NCBI RefSeq assembly: GCF_040371945.1
Contig: NZ_BAABWS010000002.1
Location: 124,001-188,000 of the forward strand
Reading direction: 5' to 3'
Length of the DNA: 64,000 bases
From: Litorivita sp040371945
GTDB lineage: Bacteria > Pseudomonadota > Alphaproteobacteria > Rhodobacterales > Rhodobacteraceae
In this document: in pieces, positions 25,801 to 33,245 of the stretch
Numbering within the stretch: the first letter of the stretch is position 1
Layout of the letters: each line of letters opens with the position of its first letter
Program-made: the position numbers and the translations under genes
Notes under the pieces: model-generated
Told to the model about the DNA's origin: nothing
Databases searched by the model: none
Seen by the model: the letters and a program-made list of their open reading frames with translations, nothing else

Positions 25801-26927
25801 CACGCGCGCTCCTGCGGTGCGGCCAAAGCGGCGGCAAGCCGCGTGAACTGGTCGGGGCGCGGCAGCCCGAGGCGCAGCATATGGGCGCTATAGGGGAAAA
25901 TCCGGCTCCAGATATGATGCCGCGCCAAACGGTCCTGCCACGCGGCGGCGCTATGCACATCATACAGCCGGAACAGCGAGGTGCCGCCCGTCGCCGCGCC
26001 CTGATCATAAATCCGCGCCCCCGCGCCCAGCATCAGCGCATCAAGCCGCGCCGCATCCTCGTTGAGCCGGATGCGGGTCTGCTGCGCCCATGCCGCGTCG
26101 CGCAGAGCCGCCGTCCCCAGCGCCAGCGCCGGACCGCTCACCGGCCAAGGGCCAAGCATCATCGCCAGCCGCCCGATCAACGCCGGATCGCCGATGGCAA
26201 ACCCGAGGCGCAGCCCCGCCAGCCCCCAGAATTTGCCAAAACTCTTGAGCACGATCCGCCCCTCGCGCCCCGCCTGCGCGATCAGGCTGCGCTCGGGCGC
26301 AATGTCGCAAAAGCTCTCGTCGATCACCGTCAGCGGCGCATCCAGCGCGCCCGCGCTGTGGAACTGTCCGGTGGGATTGTTGGGATGGACCACGATTTTG
26401 GCGTCATGCGCGCCGCGTGCCTCGGCCCCGCCCTCGACCTGCCATCCGGCGCCGATAAAGGCGGCGGCATGTTCGTTATAGGTCGGCGCGGGGATATGGG
26501 CGCGCCCCGCAGGCGCCAGCGCCGGAAGCCGCGCGATCAGCGCGCTCGCCCCCGGCGCGGCCAGAACCGCCGCCCCCTCGGGCACCTGCCAAAACTGCCG
26601 CGCGGCCTGCTCCAACGCGTCTTGCGCCCCCGCATCGGGCAAGGCGCACCACGCCTCGGGGGCAAAATCCGGCACGGGATAGGGCAGCGGGTTGATCCCC
26701 GTCGACAGGTCGACCCAATCGGCGCGCGCCCCGCCAAAACGCAGCGCCGCCGCATCAATCCCGCCGCCGTGATCGCGCGGCGCAAGGGCGCGGTTGGGCT
26801 GGGCGCTGCCGGTTTGCGCCTGCGCCTGCTCGGGCGGCTTCGGGGCAGGGCGGCCCGTGTCTGGCCCGTTTTGGTCAGGCCGAACAGCGTCTGGCCGGTA
26901 TTGATCGGGGGGAGGGCGGTCTGTCAT
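25800..26927 (-). CDS. cobC: CobC, threonine-phosphate decarboxylase-like enzyme
   Basis: CobC is a PLP-dependent fold-type I enzyme that supplies the aminopropanol linker of cobalamin. The 375-residue product has the aminotransferase motifs HPNNPTGQF, VIDESFCDIAPERS and the PLP-lysine segment LKSFGKFWGLAGLRLGF. Residues 1-45 are proline/aspartate/glutamine-rich with repeated RPDQNGPD-like units and are probably disordered. The start is uncertain: ATG at 26927 or a TTG at 26948 that overlaps the upstream stop. It sits between DUF1636 and cobD in one minus-strand operon. Confidence 0.92.
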   Translation of the reverse strand: MTDRPPPDQYRPDAVRPDQNGPDTGRPAPKPPEQAQAQTGSAQPNRALAPRDHGGGIDAAALRFGGARADWVDLSTGINPLPYPVPDFAPEAWCALPDAGAQDALEQAARQFWQVPEGAAVLAAPGASALIARLPALAPAGRAHIPAPTYNEHAAAFIGAGWQVEGGAEARGAHDAKIVVHPNNPTGQFHSAGALDAPLTVIDESFCDIAPERSLIAQAGREGRIVLKSFGKFWGLAGLRLGFAIGDPALIGRLAMMLGPWPVSGPALALGTAALRDAAWAQQTRIRLNEDAARLDALMLGAGARIYDQGAATGGTSLFRLYDVHSAAAWQDRLARHHIWSRIFPYSAHMLRLGLPRPDQFTRLAAALAAPQERA

Positions 26928-26944
26928 GAGGCGCTGCGCATGGT

Positions 26945-27325
26945 TCAATCGGTCTCGGCCTCGGGCAGGGGCGGGTGGCGGGTCACGAAATGCCCCTTAA
27001 CCCCTTGCGGCCATTCACGAAACGGCACTTGGCCATTCTCTGCCGCCGCATGTTTGGCGGCATATTCGACGATGGCGGCGGCATCTTCGGCCACGGGTGC
27101 GAATCGGCCCAAAGTATAGGCCAGTTTGCCCGCGCCCTGCACCGCGATGTTGCATCCGTGGGTGCAGCCCATCAAACACGACACTCGCCGCGTTTTCACC
27201 GCGCCGTCGCCCTGTGCGACCTCGGCCTCGATCAATGCGGCCAAAGCTTCGCCATCGGTCACGCCGCTCGCCGCGTCCCATCCCTCGCGTTTGCAGGTGT
27301 CACAGATCGTAATCCAGCTTGTCAT
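26945..27325 (-). CDS. DUF1636 metal-binding protein
   Basis: This 126-residue protein has two cysteine clusters, ICDTCKREG near the N-terminus and CLMGCTHGCN in the middle. This ferredoxin-like arrangement suits an Fe-S cluster or a metal ion. DUF1636 genes are regularly found in cobalamin clusters beside cobW or cobN, and a role in cobalt delivery or redox chemistry has been inferred from that context only. The ATG at 27325 has GGGAG upstream. It leads the operon DUF1636-cobC-cobD. Confidence 0.85.
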   Translation of the reverse strand: MTSWITICDTCKREGWDAASGVTDGEALAALIEAEVAQGDGAVKTRRVSCLMGCTHGCNIAVQGAGKLAYTLGRFAPVAEDAAAIVEYAAKHAAAENGQVPFREWPQGVKGHFVTRHPPLPEAETD

Positions 27326-27433
27326 CGCGCGCCGCTCCCTTTGCCATTCGTGCAGCGGTTCAAGCGGATTTCGGCCCAAGGTGCAAGCACCTCGGCGGCT
27401 TGCCGCCCGAGATGTGAATGCCCGCCGCCGAAA

Positions 27434-27448
27434 TTAATCATTTGTTAG
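27434..27448 (+). promoter_or_regulatory. CtrA-like box upstream of the receiver gene
   Basis: TTAA-TCATTTG-TTAG matches the CtrA full site with one mismatch. It shares the CATTTGTTA core with the box at 10582. A second TTAA-TCTTTC-TTAA with 6-bp spacing lies at 27483-27496. Confidence 0.4.
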
Positions 27449-27565
27449 GGTTCTCGACGCATGAAGGGGGAGTAACAAGCGGTTAATCTTTCTTAATGCG
27501 TGAGGAGGCGCATCGGGAGAGCCACAGGCTTGGACGAACAGGATGTTTTGAGGGAGACAGCCGCA

Positions 27566-27946
27566 ATGGAGAGTGCAGTGCAATTGCGGGTTCTCATTGT
27601 CGAGAGCCAGCCGGAGCTTGGGGCGCTATGGCAGCGTCATGTGGAGCGTTTGGGCGCCGAGGTGCACCGCGCCCACGGGCAGCACGACGCCATCTCGGCC
27701 ATGCAAATCCATGCGTTTGACATCATTGTGCTCGATCTGGTGCTGGGCGAAGGCAGCGCCTTTGCCGTGGCCGATTTCGCCTCCTACCGCCATCCCGCGA
27801 CACAGGTGATTTTCGTCACCAACACCAGCTTTTTCTCCGACGGCTCGATTTTCCGGCATGTGCATAATGCCTGCGCCTTGGTGCAATCGGATTCGCCGCC
27901 CGAGGATCTTGCCGCCATGGTCGAACATTACGCGCGCGCCAGCTGA
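27566..27946 (+). CDS. Stand-alone receiver protein, degenerate
   Basis: The 126-residue product is a single CheY-like receiver. The phosphoacceptor aspartate is present in FDIIVLDLVLG and the switch threonine in VIFVTNTSFF. However, the acidic pair near the N-terminus is reduced to VES, and the conserved lysine position reads ALVQSDSP, with glutamine in place of lysine. Such receivers may bind phosphoryl poorly or act as constitutive adaptors. GGGAG precedes the ATG. No histidine kinase or output domain is nearby. Two CtrA-like boxes lie upstream. Confidence 0.8.
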   Translation: MESAVQLRVLIVESQPELGALWQRHVERLGAEVHRAHGQHDAISAMQIHAFDIIVLDLVLGEGSAFAVADFASYRHPATQVIFVTNTSFFSDGSIFRHVHNACALVQSDSPPEDLAAMVEHYARAS

Positions 27947-28129
27947 CCGGCGCGCCGCGGTGCCGCTTGGACCCGCTGCCGCGCCGCCGCTTTGATCCGC
28001 CCACCGTGCGACCGCCTTGACCCGCCCGCCGTGCCCCTTGGGTTTGACCGAGGCTTTCGCGGGTGATCGCGCCTCATGTGCAAATTCGCACAAAGGCCCT
28101 GCGCCGCGCCGCCTCAGGCCGCCCGCCGC

Positions 28130-28155
28130 ACCGACGCAATACCGACGTGATACCG
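28130..28155 (+). repeat. 11-bp iteron cluster, copy 1
   Basis: ACCGACGCAAT and ACCGACGTGAT follow each other directly, then a partial ACCG unit. The same 11-bp unit occurs four times at 41264. The cluster lies between the convergent ends of the receiver and the GST-like gene. Confidence 0.7.
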
Positions 28156-28226
28156 CAGGGGCGGTTTTGGCGACAACCGCCCCGCTTGCGCGCCCGACCT
28201 GCGTGCGGCGCGGCAGGTCCGGCGCG

Positions 28227-29201
28227 CTATCCGCGATTGTGCGGCGCCATGAAATCGGGCTTGGGGCTGATCGGCAAAATCCGGTGCGGATTGATCATGT
28301 CGTGGCTGTAATAATAGTGCCGGATGAAGTGATCCGCCGCCACCGTATCGGCCACGCCCTGCCATTGATAAAGCTCGCGCAGATAGGGCCAGATATGCGG
28401 GTAATCGACGATGCGGCGCAGGTTGCATTTGAAATGCGTGTGATACACCTGATCGAACCGCACCAGCGTGGTAAAGAGCCGCCAATCGGCCTCGGTGACG
28501 CGATCCCCCGCCAGATAGCGGCGCGACGACAGCAGATCATCGATCCAGTCGAGACTGTCAAACAGCGGCGCGATGGCGGCGTCATAGGCCTCTTGCGAGG
28601 TGGCGAAACCGGCCTTATAGACGCCGTTGTTGACGGTGTCATAGACGCGGGTGTTGATCTCTTCGATCTCGCCGCGCATCTCTAAGGGCCAGTAATCATT
28701 GGTATTTCCCGTGATCTCGTCAAAGGCCGAATTGAACATGCGGATGATTTCGGAGCTTTCGTTCGACACAATCGTGCCGCGCGTCTTGTCCCAAAGCACC
28801 GGCACGGTGACACGGCCCGACATCTTCGGATCGACCTTGAGATAGACCTCGCGCAAAAAATCAAACCCGAAGAGCCCATCCCCCGTCGCCCCGTCAAATC
28901 CGGTGTCAAATGTCCACCCGTCGCCGAGCATATCAGGATGCACGACCGAGACCGAAATATGATCCTCCAGCCCCTTGAGGGCGCGGAAAATCAACGTGCG
29001 ATGCGCCCAAGGACAGGCCAGCGAGACATACAAATGATAGCGCCCGCTTTCGGCGGCAAACCCGTCCTCGCCGGACGGACCGGCGCTGCCGTCCTTGGTG
29101 ATCCAGTTGCGAAAAGAGGCGGTCGACCGCTTGAACGCCCCGCCGGTTTCCTTGGTGTCATACCATTGGTCCTTCCAGACCCCGTCTTGCAGCAAACCCA
29201 T
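28227..29201 (-). CDS. Glutathionyl-hydroquinone reductase-like GST (xi class)
   Basis: The 324-residue protein matches the ECM4/YqjG group of glutathione transferases. An N-terminal thioredoxin fold contains the catalytic-cysteine motif SLACPWAHRTLIFRALKGL. A helical C-terminal domain carries TEADWRLFTTLVRFDQVYHT and FKCNLRRIVDYPHIWPYLRE. These enzymes reduce glutathionylated hydroquinones. The ATG at 29201 has AAGGAG upstream; the longer frame has no family similarity. It appears to be a single gene. Confidence 0.92.
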   Translation of the reverse strand: MGLLQDGVWKDQWYDTKETGGAFKRSTASFRNWITKDGSAGPSGEDGFAAESGRYHLYVSLACPWAHRTLIFRALKGLEDHISVSVVHPDMLGDGWTFDTGFDGATGDGLFGFDFLREVYLKVDPKMSGRVTVPVLWDKTRGTIVSNESSEIIRMFNSAFDEITGNTNDYWPLEMRGEIEEINTRVYDTVNNGVYKAGFATSQEAYDAAIAPLFDSLDWIDDLLSSRRYLAGDRVTEADWRLFTTLVRFDQVYHTHFKCNLRRIVDYPHIWPYLRELYQWQGVADTVAADHFIRHYYYSHDMINPHRILPISPKPDFMAPHNRG

Positions 29202-29626
29202 CTCGAACTCCTTTATTTCTTGCCCCACACCTAGCCCGCGAAACCCATTTGACCAATCTGTCTCAAAGCGCATAGCCCCTGCGCATATGCACAGCGCGCG
29301 CATCAAACCTGCGCGCCCACGCGTTCGCGCCGCCCCTGCCTTGCTGGTTCTTCAAATATCCATAATCCGCCGCGCGCCAAAACCGCCCCCCGCGACGCAA
29401 TTACGCCCCGTTACGCCGCTTTGCGCGATTGCATGGCCCCGCCCTTGCCCTTATACCCACCCGCAGACGAAGCCCGCCAAGGGCCGGAGAGGTGAGCGCC
29501 ATAGGGTCGACCCAAACAGGGGGCCAAAGGGTGCAGCGTCCAGACAGGCCGGATCGGGGCACGAGGCCCGCTCGGCGCTCCTTCCCTTTGGCGATTGACG
29601 AAATGGACACAGATGGGGAGAGTGCC
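29202..29626. other. 425-bp leader between the GST and the corrin operon
   Basis: This gap separates two divergent genes and should hold the promoter of the corrin operon. It contains repeat copy 4 at 29336-29373. I looked for a cobalamin riboswitch on the plus strand and found no convincing B12 box. TTGACG at 29596-29601 is a possible -35 element, but no clear -10 follows. Confidence 0.5.
29336..29373 (-). repeat. Dispersed intergenic repeat, copy 4
   Basis: On the minus strand it reads GGATTATGGATATTTGAAGA followed by ACCAGCAAGG. It keeps the GGATATTT core and the AACC-GCAA right side but is one of the most diverged copies. Confidence 0.6.
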
Positions 29627-29890
29627 ATGCGCACCAACACATTCAATACCATTGCGGGCAAGCCTCTGATCGCGCTCGCTATTTTTGGCGTCGCCGCGAC
29701 CGCGCCCGCCGCCGCCTTCGCCCATGTCGGCCATCTGGCCGAGGTCGCAGGCCACGGCCACTGGCTCGCCGGTGTGGCGATTGGCGCGGCCATCGCCATC
29801 GGATTGGCCCAAGGGCTGCGCGGCAAATCGCGCACCGACGAGGCGGCCGAAAGCGACGAAATAGACGACGAAGACTTGCAGGAGGCGTAA
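29627..29890 (+). CDS. Small membrane protein (DUF6732-like)
   Basis: The 87-residue protein has a signal-like first segment (PLIALAIFGVAATAPAAAFA), a histidine-containing loop (HVGHLAEVAGHGHW) and a second helix (LAGVAIGAAIAIGLAQGL). The C-terminus is acidic. It resembles the small proteins named DUF6732 that precede cbiX in Rhodobacterales. I infer a cobalt-related role from position and the periplasm-facing histidines. GGGGAG precedes the ATG. cbiX starts 3 bp after its stop. Confidence 0.6.
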   Translation: MRTNTFNTIAGKPLIALAIFGVAATAPAAAFAHVGHLAEVAGHGHWLAGVAIGAAIAIGLAQGLRGKSRTDEAAESDEIDDEDLQEA

Positions 29891-29893
29891 GCC

Positions 29894-31240
29894 ATGGGCA
29901 GCCAAACAGCCACCCCACCGAAAACCGGCGTGATGATCTGCGGCCACGGCTCGCGCAGCCAATCGGCCGTCGATGAATTTTCGGTGCTGGCCGACAAGCT
30001 GCCCGCCTATCTGCCCGATGACTGGATGATGGAATACGGCTATCTGGAGTTCGCCAATCCGGTGATCCGCGACGGGCTGGACCGTCTGCGCGAGGCGGGC
30101 TGCACCCGTATCCTCGCCGTGCCTGGCATGCTTTTTGCCGCCATGCATTCGAAAAACGACATCCCCACGGTGCTCAACACTTATGCCGAAAAACACGGGA
30201 TCGAGGTCTCCTACGGGCGCGAATTGGGCGTTGATCCGAAAATGATCGGGGCCGCTGGCGCGCGCATCAAGGAGGCCATCGCCGCCGCCAATGCCGAGCA
30301 TGGCGCGGTGGACCTGCATGACACCTGCCTTGTGGTGATCGGGCGCGGCGCCTCCGACCCCGATGCCAATGGCAATGTCGCCAAAATCGCCCGCATGCTG
30401 CACGAAGGCATCGGCTTTGGCTGGTGCGAGGTCGGCTATTCGGGCGTGACCTTCCCGCTGGTCGAACCCTGCCTGACCCATGCGGCAAAGCTGGGCTATA
30501 AACGCATCATCGTCTTTCCCTATTTCCTCTTCACCGGCATCCTGATCGACCGCATCTACGGCTTCACCGATCAGGTCGCCGCCGCGCATCCCGATATCCA
30601 GTTCGTCAAAGCCGGCTACCTCAATGACCACCCGCAGGTTCTGGCCACCTTTGCCGAGCGGGTGATGGAGCAAACCGGCGCCGCCCCGATCCCCAATTGC
30701 GGCACCTGCGCCTACCGCACGCAAATTTTGGAAATCGAAGGCATCGGCGCGCAAAAAATCACCCCCGCCGAACGCGCCGCCAAAGCCGCGCAAAACGGCA
30801 AGGGCCACCCCGCCTTTGGCGATGTGCCGCCGCCCACCTGCGTCTTGTGCAAATACCGCACGCAGGTTCTGGGCTTCGAGAGCGAGGTCGGCGCGGTGCA
30901 AGAAAGCCACCACCACCACGTCGAAGGCCAAGGCGCCTCGGCACCTGGATCGAATGTCGCCGATTGCAAACTATGCGAGACTTTTTGCACCGGCATGTGC
31001 CGTCTGGAAAGCGCGGCGGGGCACCATCACCACCACGATCATGGGCACGATCATGGGCACGATCATGGGCACGACCATAGCCACTCTCATGATCACAGCC
31101 ACGATCACGATCATGACCACGGTCATGGCCATGATCACGGCCACAGCCATGACCACCACCATCACGATCACCACCACGCCGAATATCCGCACGCCAAACA
31201 CCCCCACGGCCCCGAAAGCGCCCGCAAACCTGCTGGATAA
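29894..31240 (+). CDS. cbiX: Sirohydrochlorin cobaltochelatase CbiX, long form
   Basis: The 448-residue protein has two CbiX halves (about residues 12-130 and 140-260). Active-site histidines are visible at H18 (CGHGSR) and H85 (AMHSKNDIP). A C-terminal extension carries NCGTCAYRTQ and CVLCKYRTQ, then CKLCETFCTGMC (Cys 358, 361, 365, 369), then about 50 residues made almost wholly of His and Asp (376-428). This is the long CbiX architecture with a possible Fe-S cluster and a metal-storage tail. It inserts cobalt early, whereas CobN inserts it late; both are in this window. Confidence 0.92.
   Translation: MGSQTATPPKTGVMICGHGSRSQSAVDEFSVLADKLPAYLPDDWMMEYGYLEFANPVIRDGLDRLREAGCTRILAVPGMLFAAMHSKNDIPTVLNTYAEKHGIEVSYGRELGVDPKMIGAAGARIKEAIAAANAEHGAVDLHDTCLVVIGRGASDPDANGNVAKIARMLHEGIGFGWCEVGYSGVTFPLVEPCLTHAAKLGYKRIIVFPYFLFTGILIDRIYGFTDQVAAAHPDIQFVKAGYLNDHPQVLATFAERVMEQTGAAPIPNCGTCAYRTQILEIEGIGAQKITPAERAAKAAQNGKGHPAFGDVPPPTCVLCKYRTQVLGFESEVGAVQESHHHHVEGQGASAPGSNVADCKLCETFCTGMCRLESAAGHHHHHDHGHDHGHDHGHDHSHSHDHSHDHDHDHGHGHDHGHSHDHHHHDHHHAEYPHAKHPHGPESARKPAG
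31034..31069 (+). repeat. 12-bp tandem repeat encoding the CbiX His tail
   Basis: CACGATCATGGG is repeated three times perfectly and then degenerates. It encodes HDHG units inside cbiX. Length variation between strains is likely here. Confidence 0.9.
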
Positions 31241-31250
31241 ATCTGCCGCC

Positions 31251-31289
31251 TTTCTGGTTCCCCAAATATCCGCGCCGCAGGCTCCCGCC
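31251..31289 (-). repeat. Dispersed intergenic repeat, copy 5
   Basis: On the minus strand it reads GGAGCCTGCGGCGCGGATATT and continues TGGGGAACCAGAAA. It fills the gap between the cbiX stop and the probable cobH start, and so becomes part of the operon mRNA. Confidence 0.75.
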
Positions 31290-31955
31290 GTGGCCCCAAA
31301 TCTCGAAGGTCCGCCCTTGCGCCCCTATATCACCGATCCCGCCGCCATCTATGCCGAGAGCTTCGCCACCGTGCGCCGCGAAGCGCGGCTGGAGCGCTTT
31401 GACGAGGGCATGCAGCGCCTCGCGATCCGGTTGATCCACGCCTGCGGCATGGTCGAAGTGGCCGACCGCATTGCCTATTCGCCGCAGGCCTACGCCGCAG
31501 GGCGCGCGGCGCTGGAGGCGGGGGCACCGGTGCTGTGCGATTGCGAAATGGCGGGGGCGGGGATCATCCGCCGCTACCTGCCGCGCGATAATCCGGTGAT
31601 CGTCACGCTCAATGATCCTTCGGTGCCCGCACGCGCCAAACAGATCGGCAACACCCGCTCTGCCGCCGCGGTCGAGCTTTGGAAACCCTATGCCGAAGGC
31701 GCGGTGGTCTGTATCGGCAATGCGCCCACGGCGCTGTTCCACCTGCTTGAACTGATCGACGCGGGCTTTCCCAAACCGGCGCTGGTCTTGGGCTTTCCGG
31801 TCGGCTTTGTCGGCGCGGCCGAAAGTAAGGCCGAACTGGCCGCCAACCCGCGCGGATGCGATTTTGTCGCCCTGCGCGGACGGCGCGGCGGCTCGGCCAT
31901 CGCCTCGGCGGCGGTCAATGCATTGGCCGCCGGATTGCCGGAGGAGCAGGCATGA
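31290..31955 (+). CDS. cobH: Precorrin-8X methylmutase
   Basis: CobH moves a methyl group from C11 to C12, giving hydrogenobyrinic acid. The 221-residue product contains the family segment ITDPAAIYAESFATVRREA, the catalytic histidine in LIHACGM, and the later motifs VLCDCEMAGAGI and GNAPTALFHLLE. No ATG exists between the cbiX stop and the conserved core, so a GTG at 31290 or a TTG at 31317 (AAGG 8 bp upstream) must be used. The GTG immediately follows repeat copy 5. Confidence 0.92.
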   Translation: MAPNLEGPPLRPYITDPAAIYAESFATVRREARLERFDEGMQRLAIRLIHACGMVEVADRIAYSPQAYAAGRAALEAGAPVLCDCEMAGAGIIRRYLPRDNPVIVTLNDPSVPARAKQIGNTRSAAAVELWKPYAEGAVVCIGNAPTALFHLLELIDAGFPKPALVLGFPVGFVGAAESKAELAANPRGCDFVALRGRRGGSAIASAAVNALAAGLPEEQA

Positions 31956-31985
31956 GCCGCCCCCGCCGCCTGTGCGGCGATGGCC

Positions 31986-32027
31986 GGAGCCTGCGGCGCG
32001 GATATTTTTGGAACCTGCAAGCAGGGG
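31986..32027 (+). repeat. Dispersed intergenic repeat, copy 6
   Basis: GGAGCCTGCGGCGCGGATATTT, TTGGAACCTGCAAGCAGGGG is one of the best-preserved copies. It ends 6 bp before the cobL ATG, and its AGGGG may act as the Shine-Dalgarno. Confidence 0.8.
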
Positions 32028-32033
32028 CGCGCC

Positions 32034-33245
32034 ATGACTAGGCCTTGGCTTGATATCATCGGCATCGGCGAAGAGGGCGTGGCGGGTTTGATGCCTGCCT
32101 CCCGCGCGGTTCTGGAGGCCGCCGAGGTGGTGATCGGCGGGGATCGCCATCATGCGCTGACCCCTGAGGTGAGCGCCGAGCGCATCGCATGGCCCTCGCC
32201 CTTTGACGCCTTGATCGACCGCTTGCGCGCCCTGCGCGGGCGCCGCGTGGTGGTATTGGCCACGGGCGATCCGCTTTGGTATTCGGTGGGCGCGCGGATC
32301 GGGCGGGCGATTGACCGAGCCGAGATCACCTTTCATCCGCAGCTTTCGGCCTTTCAACATGCCGCCGCGCGCATGGGCTGGTCGATGGCCGATTGCGAGC
32401 AATTGACCGTGCATGGCCGCCCCGTCGAGCAGATGATCCCCTTTATCGCCCCCGCGGCGCGCCTGTTGATCCTGACCACCGGCAGCGAGACCCCCGCGCA
32501 GATCGCCGGAATTTTGGCCGAGCGCGGCTATGGCGCGTCGAAGCTGACGGTTCTGGCAGCGATGGGCGGCGCGCAGGAGGCGCGGTTTGACGGCATCGCT
32601 GAAGGGTGGGAGCACAAGGTGCCTGCCTTCAACAGTTTGGCCGTCGAATGTATCGCTAGCGCGGGCGCGTCGGTCTTGCCGCAAATGGGCCTGCCCGATG
32701 GCTGTTTCGTCTCGGACGGGACCATGACCAAACAAGAGGTGCGCGCGGTGACCATGGCCAAGCTGATGCCGATGCGCGGCGCGCTGTTGTGGGACGTGGG
32801 ATGCGGATGCGGATCGGTCGGTGTCGAATGGATGCGCGGCGCCCGCGACGCCCGCGCCATCGGCATCGAGCCGCGAGATGACCGCCGCGTCTTGGCGGCG
32901 CAAAACGCGCTGGCCTTGGGCGCGCCGCAGCTTGATCTGCGCGCGGGGCAGGTGCCGCAGGCCTTGGCCGGATTGCCCGCGCCCGACGCGGTTTTCATCG
33001 GCGGCGGGCTGAGCATCGAGGCGGCCGAAATCTGCCACAGCGTGCTCAAACCCTTGGGCCGTCTGGTCGCCAATGCGGTCACGATCGAGAGCGAGATGCT
33101 CCTGACCCGACTGCAAGAAACATACGGCGGCGAATTGTCGAAAATCGCCGTCAGCCGCGCCAGCCCTCTGGGCAAGGGCCGCGGCGGGCCGCGCGGATGG
33201 CGCCCCGCCATGGCGGTGACGCAATGGAGCCTGATCAAAAGATGA
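32034..33245 (+). CDS. cobL: Precorrin-6Y C5,15-methyltransferase (decarboxylating)
   Basis: CobL methylates C5 and C15 and decarboxylates the C12 acetate chain. The 403-residue protein is the usual two-domain fusion. An N-terminal tetrapyrrole methylase domain (CbiE-like, IIGIGEEGVAGL and ATGDPLWYSVGARI) is joined to a C-terminal class I methyltransferase (CbiT-like) with the SAM motif WDVGCGCGSVGVEW. The ATG at 32034 follows repeat copy 6. Its TGA overlaps the cobI ATG as ATGA. Confidence 0.96.
   Translation: MTRPWLDIIGIGEEGVAGLMPASRAVLEAAEVVIGGDRHHALTPEVSAERIAWPSPFDALIDRLRALRGRRVVVLATGDPLWYSVGARIGRAIDRAEITFHPQLSAFQHAAARMGWSMADCEQLTVHGRPVEQMIPFIAPAARLLILTTGSETPAQIAGILAERGYGASKLTVLAAMGGAQEARFDGIAEGWEHKVPAFNSLAVECIASAGASVLPQMGLPDGCFVSDGTMTKQEVRAVTMAKLMPMRGALLWDVGCGCGSVGVEWMRGARDARAIGIEPRDDRRVLAAQNALALGAPQLDLRAGQVPQALAGLPAPDAVFIGGGLSIEAAEICHSVLKPLGRLVANAVTIESEMLLTRLQETYGGELSKIAVSRASPLGKGRGGPRGWRPAMAVTQWSLIKR

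Noticed and set aside
27326..27433. Cobalamin riboswitch before DUF1636
   Set aside because: The leader has GC-rich complementary stretches but not the conserved riboswitch core.
29202..29626. Cobalamin riboswitch before the corrin operon
   Set aside because: I searched for the B12 box and the GGTGC/CCCCGC core on the coding strand and found only loose pieces. A covariance-model search would be needed to decide.
31034..31200. Regular short repeats resembling a CRISPR array
   Set aside because: Units are 12 bp without spacers and encode the His-rich tail of CbiX.
30759..33224. 821-codon open frame opposite cbiX, cobH and cobL
   Set aside because: It is a shadow of the corrin operon with low-complexity runs mirrored from the His tail.
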